This document shows, piece by piece, positions 5,714-5,799 of a stretch of 5,799 bases of DNA (positions are counted from its first letter, which is position 1; each line of letters starts with the position of its first letter). Position numbers and translations under genes: made by a program. A model generated the notes under the pieces. The model was not told the DNA's origin. It ran no database searches and saw only the letters and a list, made by a program, of their open reading frames with translations. The stretch comes from Planctomycetales bacterium (lineage in GTDB: Bacteria; Planctomycetota; Planctomycetia; Pirellulales; Thermoguttaceae). The stretch spans positions 1 through 5,799 of the forward strand of contig SKJM01000138.1 in the NCBI GenBank assembly GCA_007122045.1, read 5' to 3'.

Positions 5714-5799
5714 GTGGAAAACAGGAAAATTGCCACCCAAAAAATCGAGGCCCGTGTACCCCCCGTGTCCCGTATTCTTGCACCGCCGGTAACGATCCG
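5714..5799 (+). CDS. Possible start of a further gene, cut by window end
   Basis: A GTG at 5714 lies 2 nt after the TGA of the preceding frame and opens a frame of 28 codons that runs to the window edge, beginning VENRKIATQKIEAR and continuing PPVSRILAPPVTI. The G-run at 5703-5708 could serve as a ribosome-binding site, although its spacing is short. Tight spacing would suit translational coupling with the 62-codon frame. The segment is too short to identify, and chance openness is likely enough that confidence is low. Confidence 0.25.
   Translation, partial: MENRKIATQKIEARVPPVSRILAPPVTI

Noticed and set aside
1..5799. The same 7 bases (CGATCCG) at both window ends as evidence of a circular element
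   Set aside because: Seven bases is too short in GC-rich DNA, and chromosomal housekeeping genes with an rpiB cut at the edge argue for an arbitrary window.

Overview
The window is GC-rich chromosomal DNA, most likely from a planctomycete of the Pirellulales/Planctomycetia type. The basis is the gene repertoire: a Tat-exported Gfo/Idh/MocA oxidoreductase with an N-terminal RRxFL signal, a secreted PQQ-like beta-propeller protein with the 'WxxFRG' opening typical of that phylum, and a remnant of a REP-associated tyrosine transposase of a kind common there. This lineage call rests on recalled family resemblance, not on a search.

Layout, left to right. (1) 1-358, minus: rpiB, ribose-5-phosphate isomerase B, cut by the window edge and missing its C-terminus. 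It has a good sigma70-like promoter (403-431). (2) 519-1541, plus: a tRNA-dihydrouridine synthase, divergent from rpiB. A long imperfect hairpin lies just after its stop (1563-1608). (3) 1696-3015, plus: an exported PQQ/BamB-like beta-propeller protein with its own strong promoter (TTGACA-18-TACACT). (4) 3016-3157: an intergenic stretch holding a near-perfect 23-bp inverted repeat whose right arm contains the ribosome-binding site of the next gene. (5) 3158-3622, plus: a small acidic protein with 17 cysteines and two zinc-ribbon-like modules. (6) 3630-4982, minus: the Tat-dependent Gfo/Idh/MocA oxidoreductase, convergent with gene 5 and only 7 nt from it. Its promoter has a perfect 7-5-7 palindrome filling the -35/-10 spacer. 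(7) 5221-5322, minus: a decayed N-terminal fragment of a RAYT transposase. (8) 5413-5799: a weakly supported 62-codon reading frame ending in GGGSGG, followed 2 nt later by the possible start of another gene that runs off the window.

The genes do not form one pathway. rpiB (pentose phosphates) and dus (tRNA modification) are housekeeping genes. The beta-propeller and Gfo/Idh/MocA proteins are exported or periplasmic types that planctomycetes carry in many copies. Most transcription units look monocistronic, each with its own promoter. I see no defence system, CRISPR array, tRNA or rRNA. The most unusual element is the inverted repeat at 3054-3152, which could hide the ribosome-binding site of the zinc-ribbon gene in read-through transcripts from the propeller gene.
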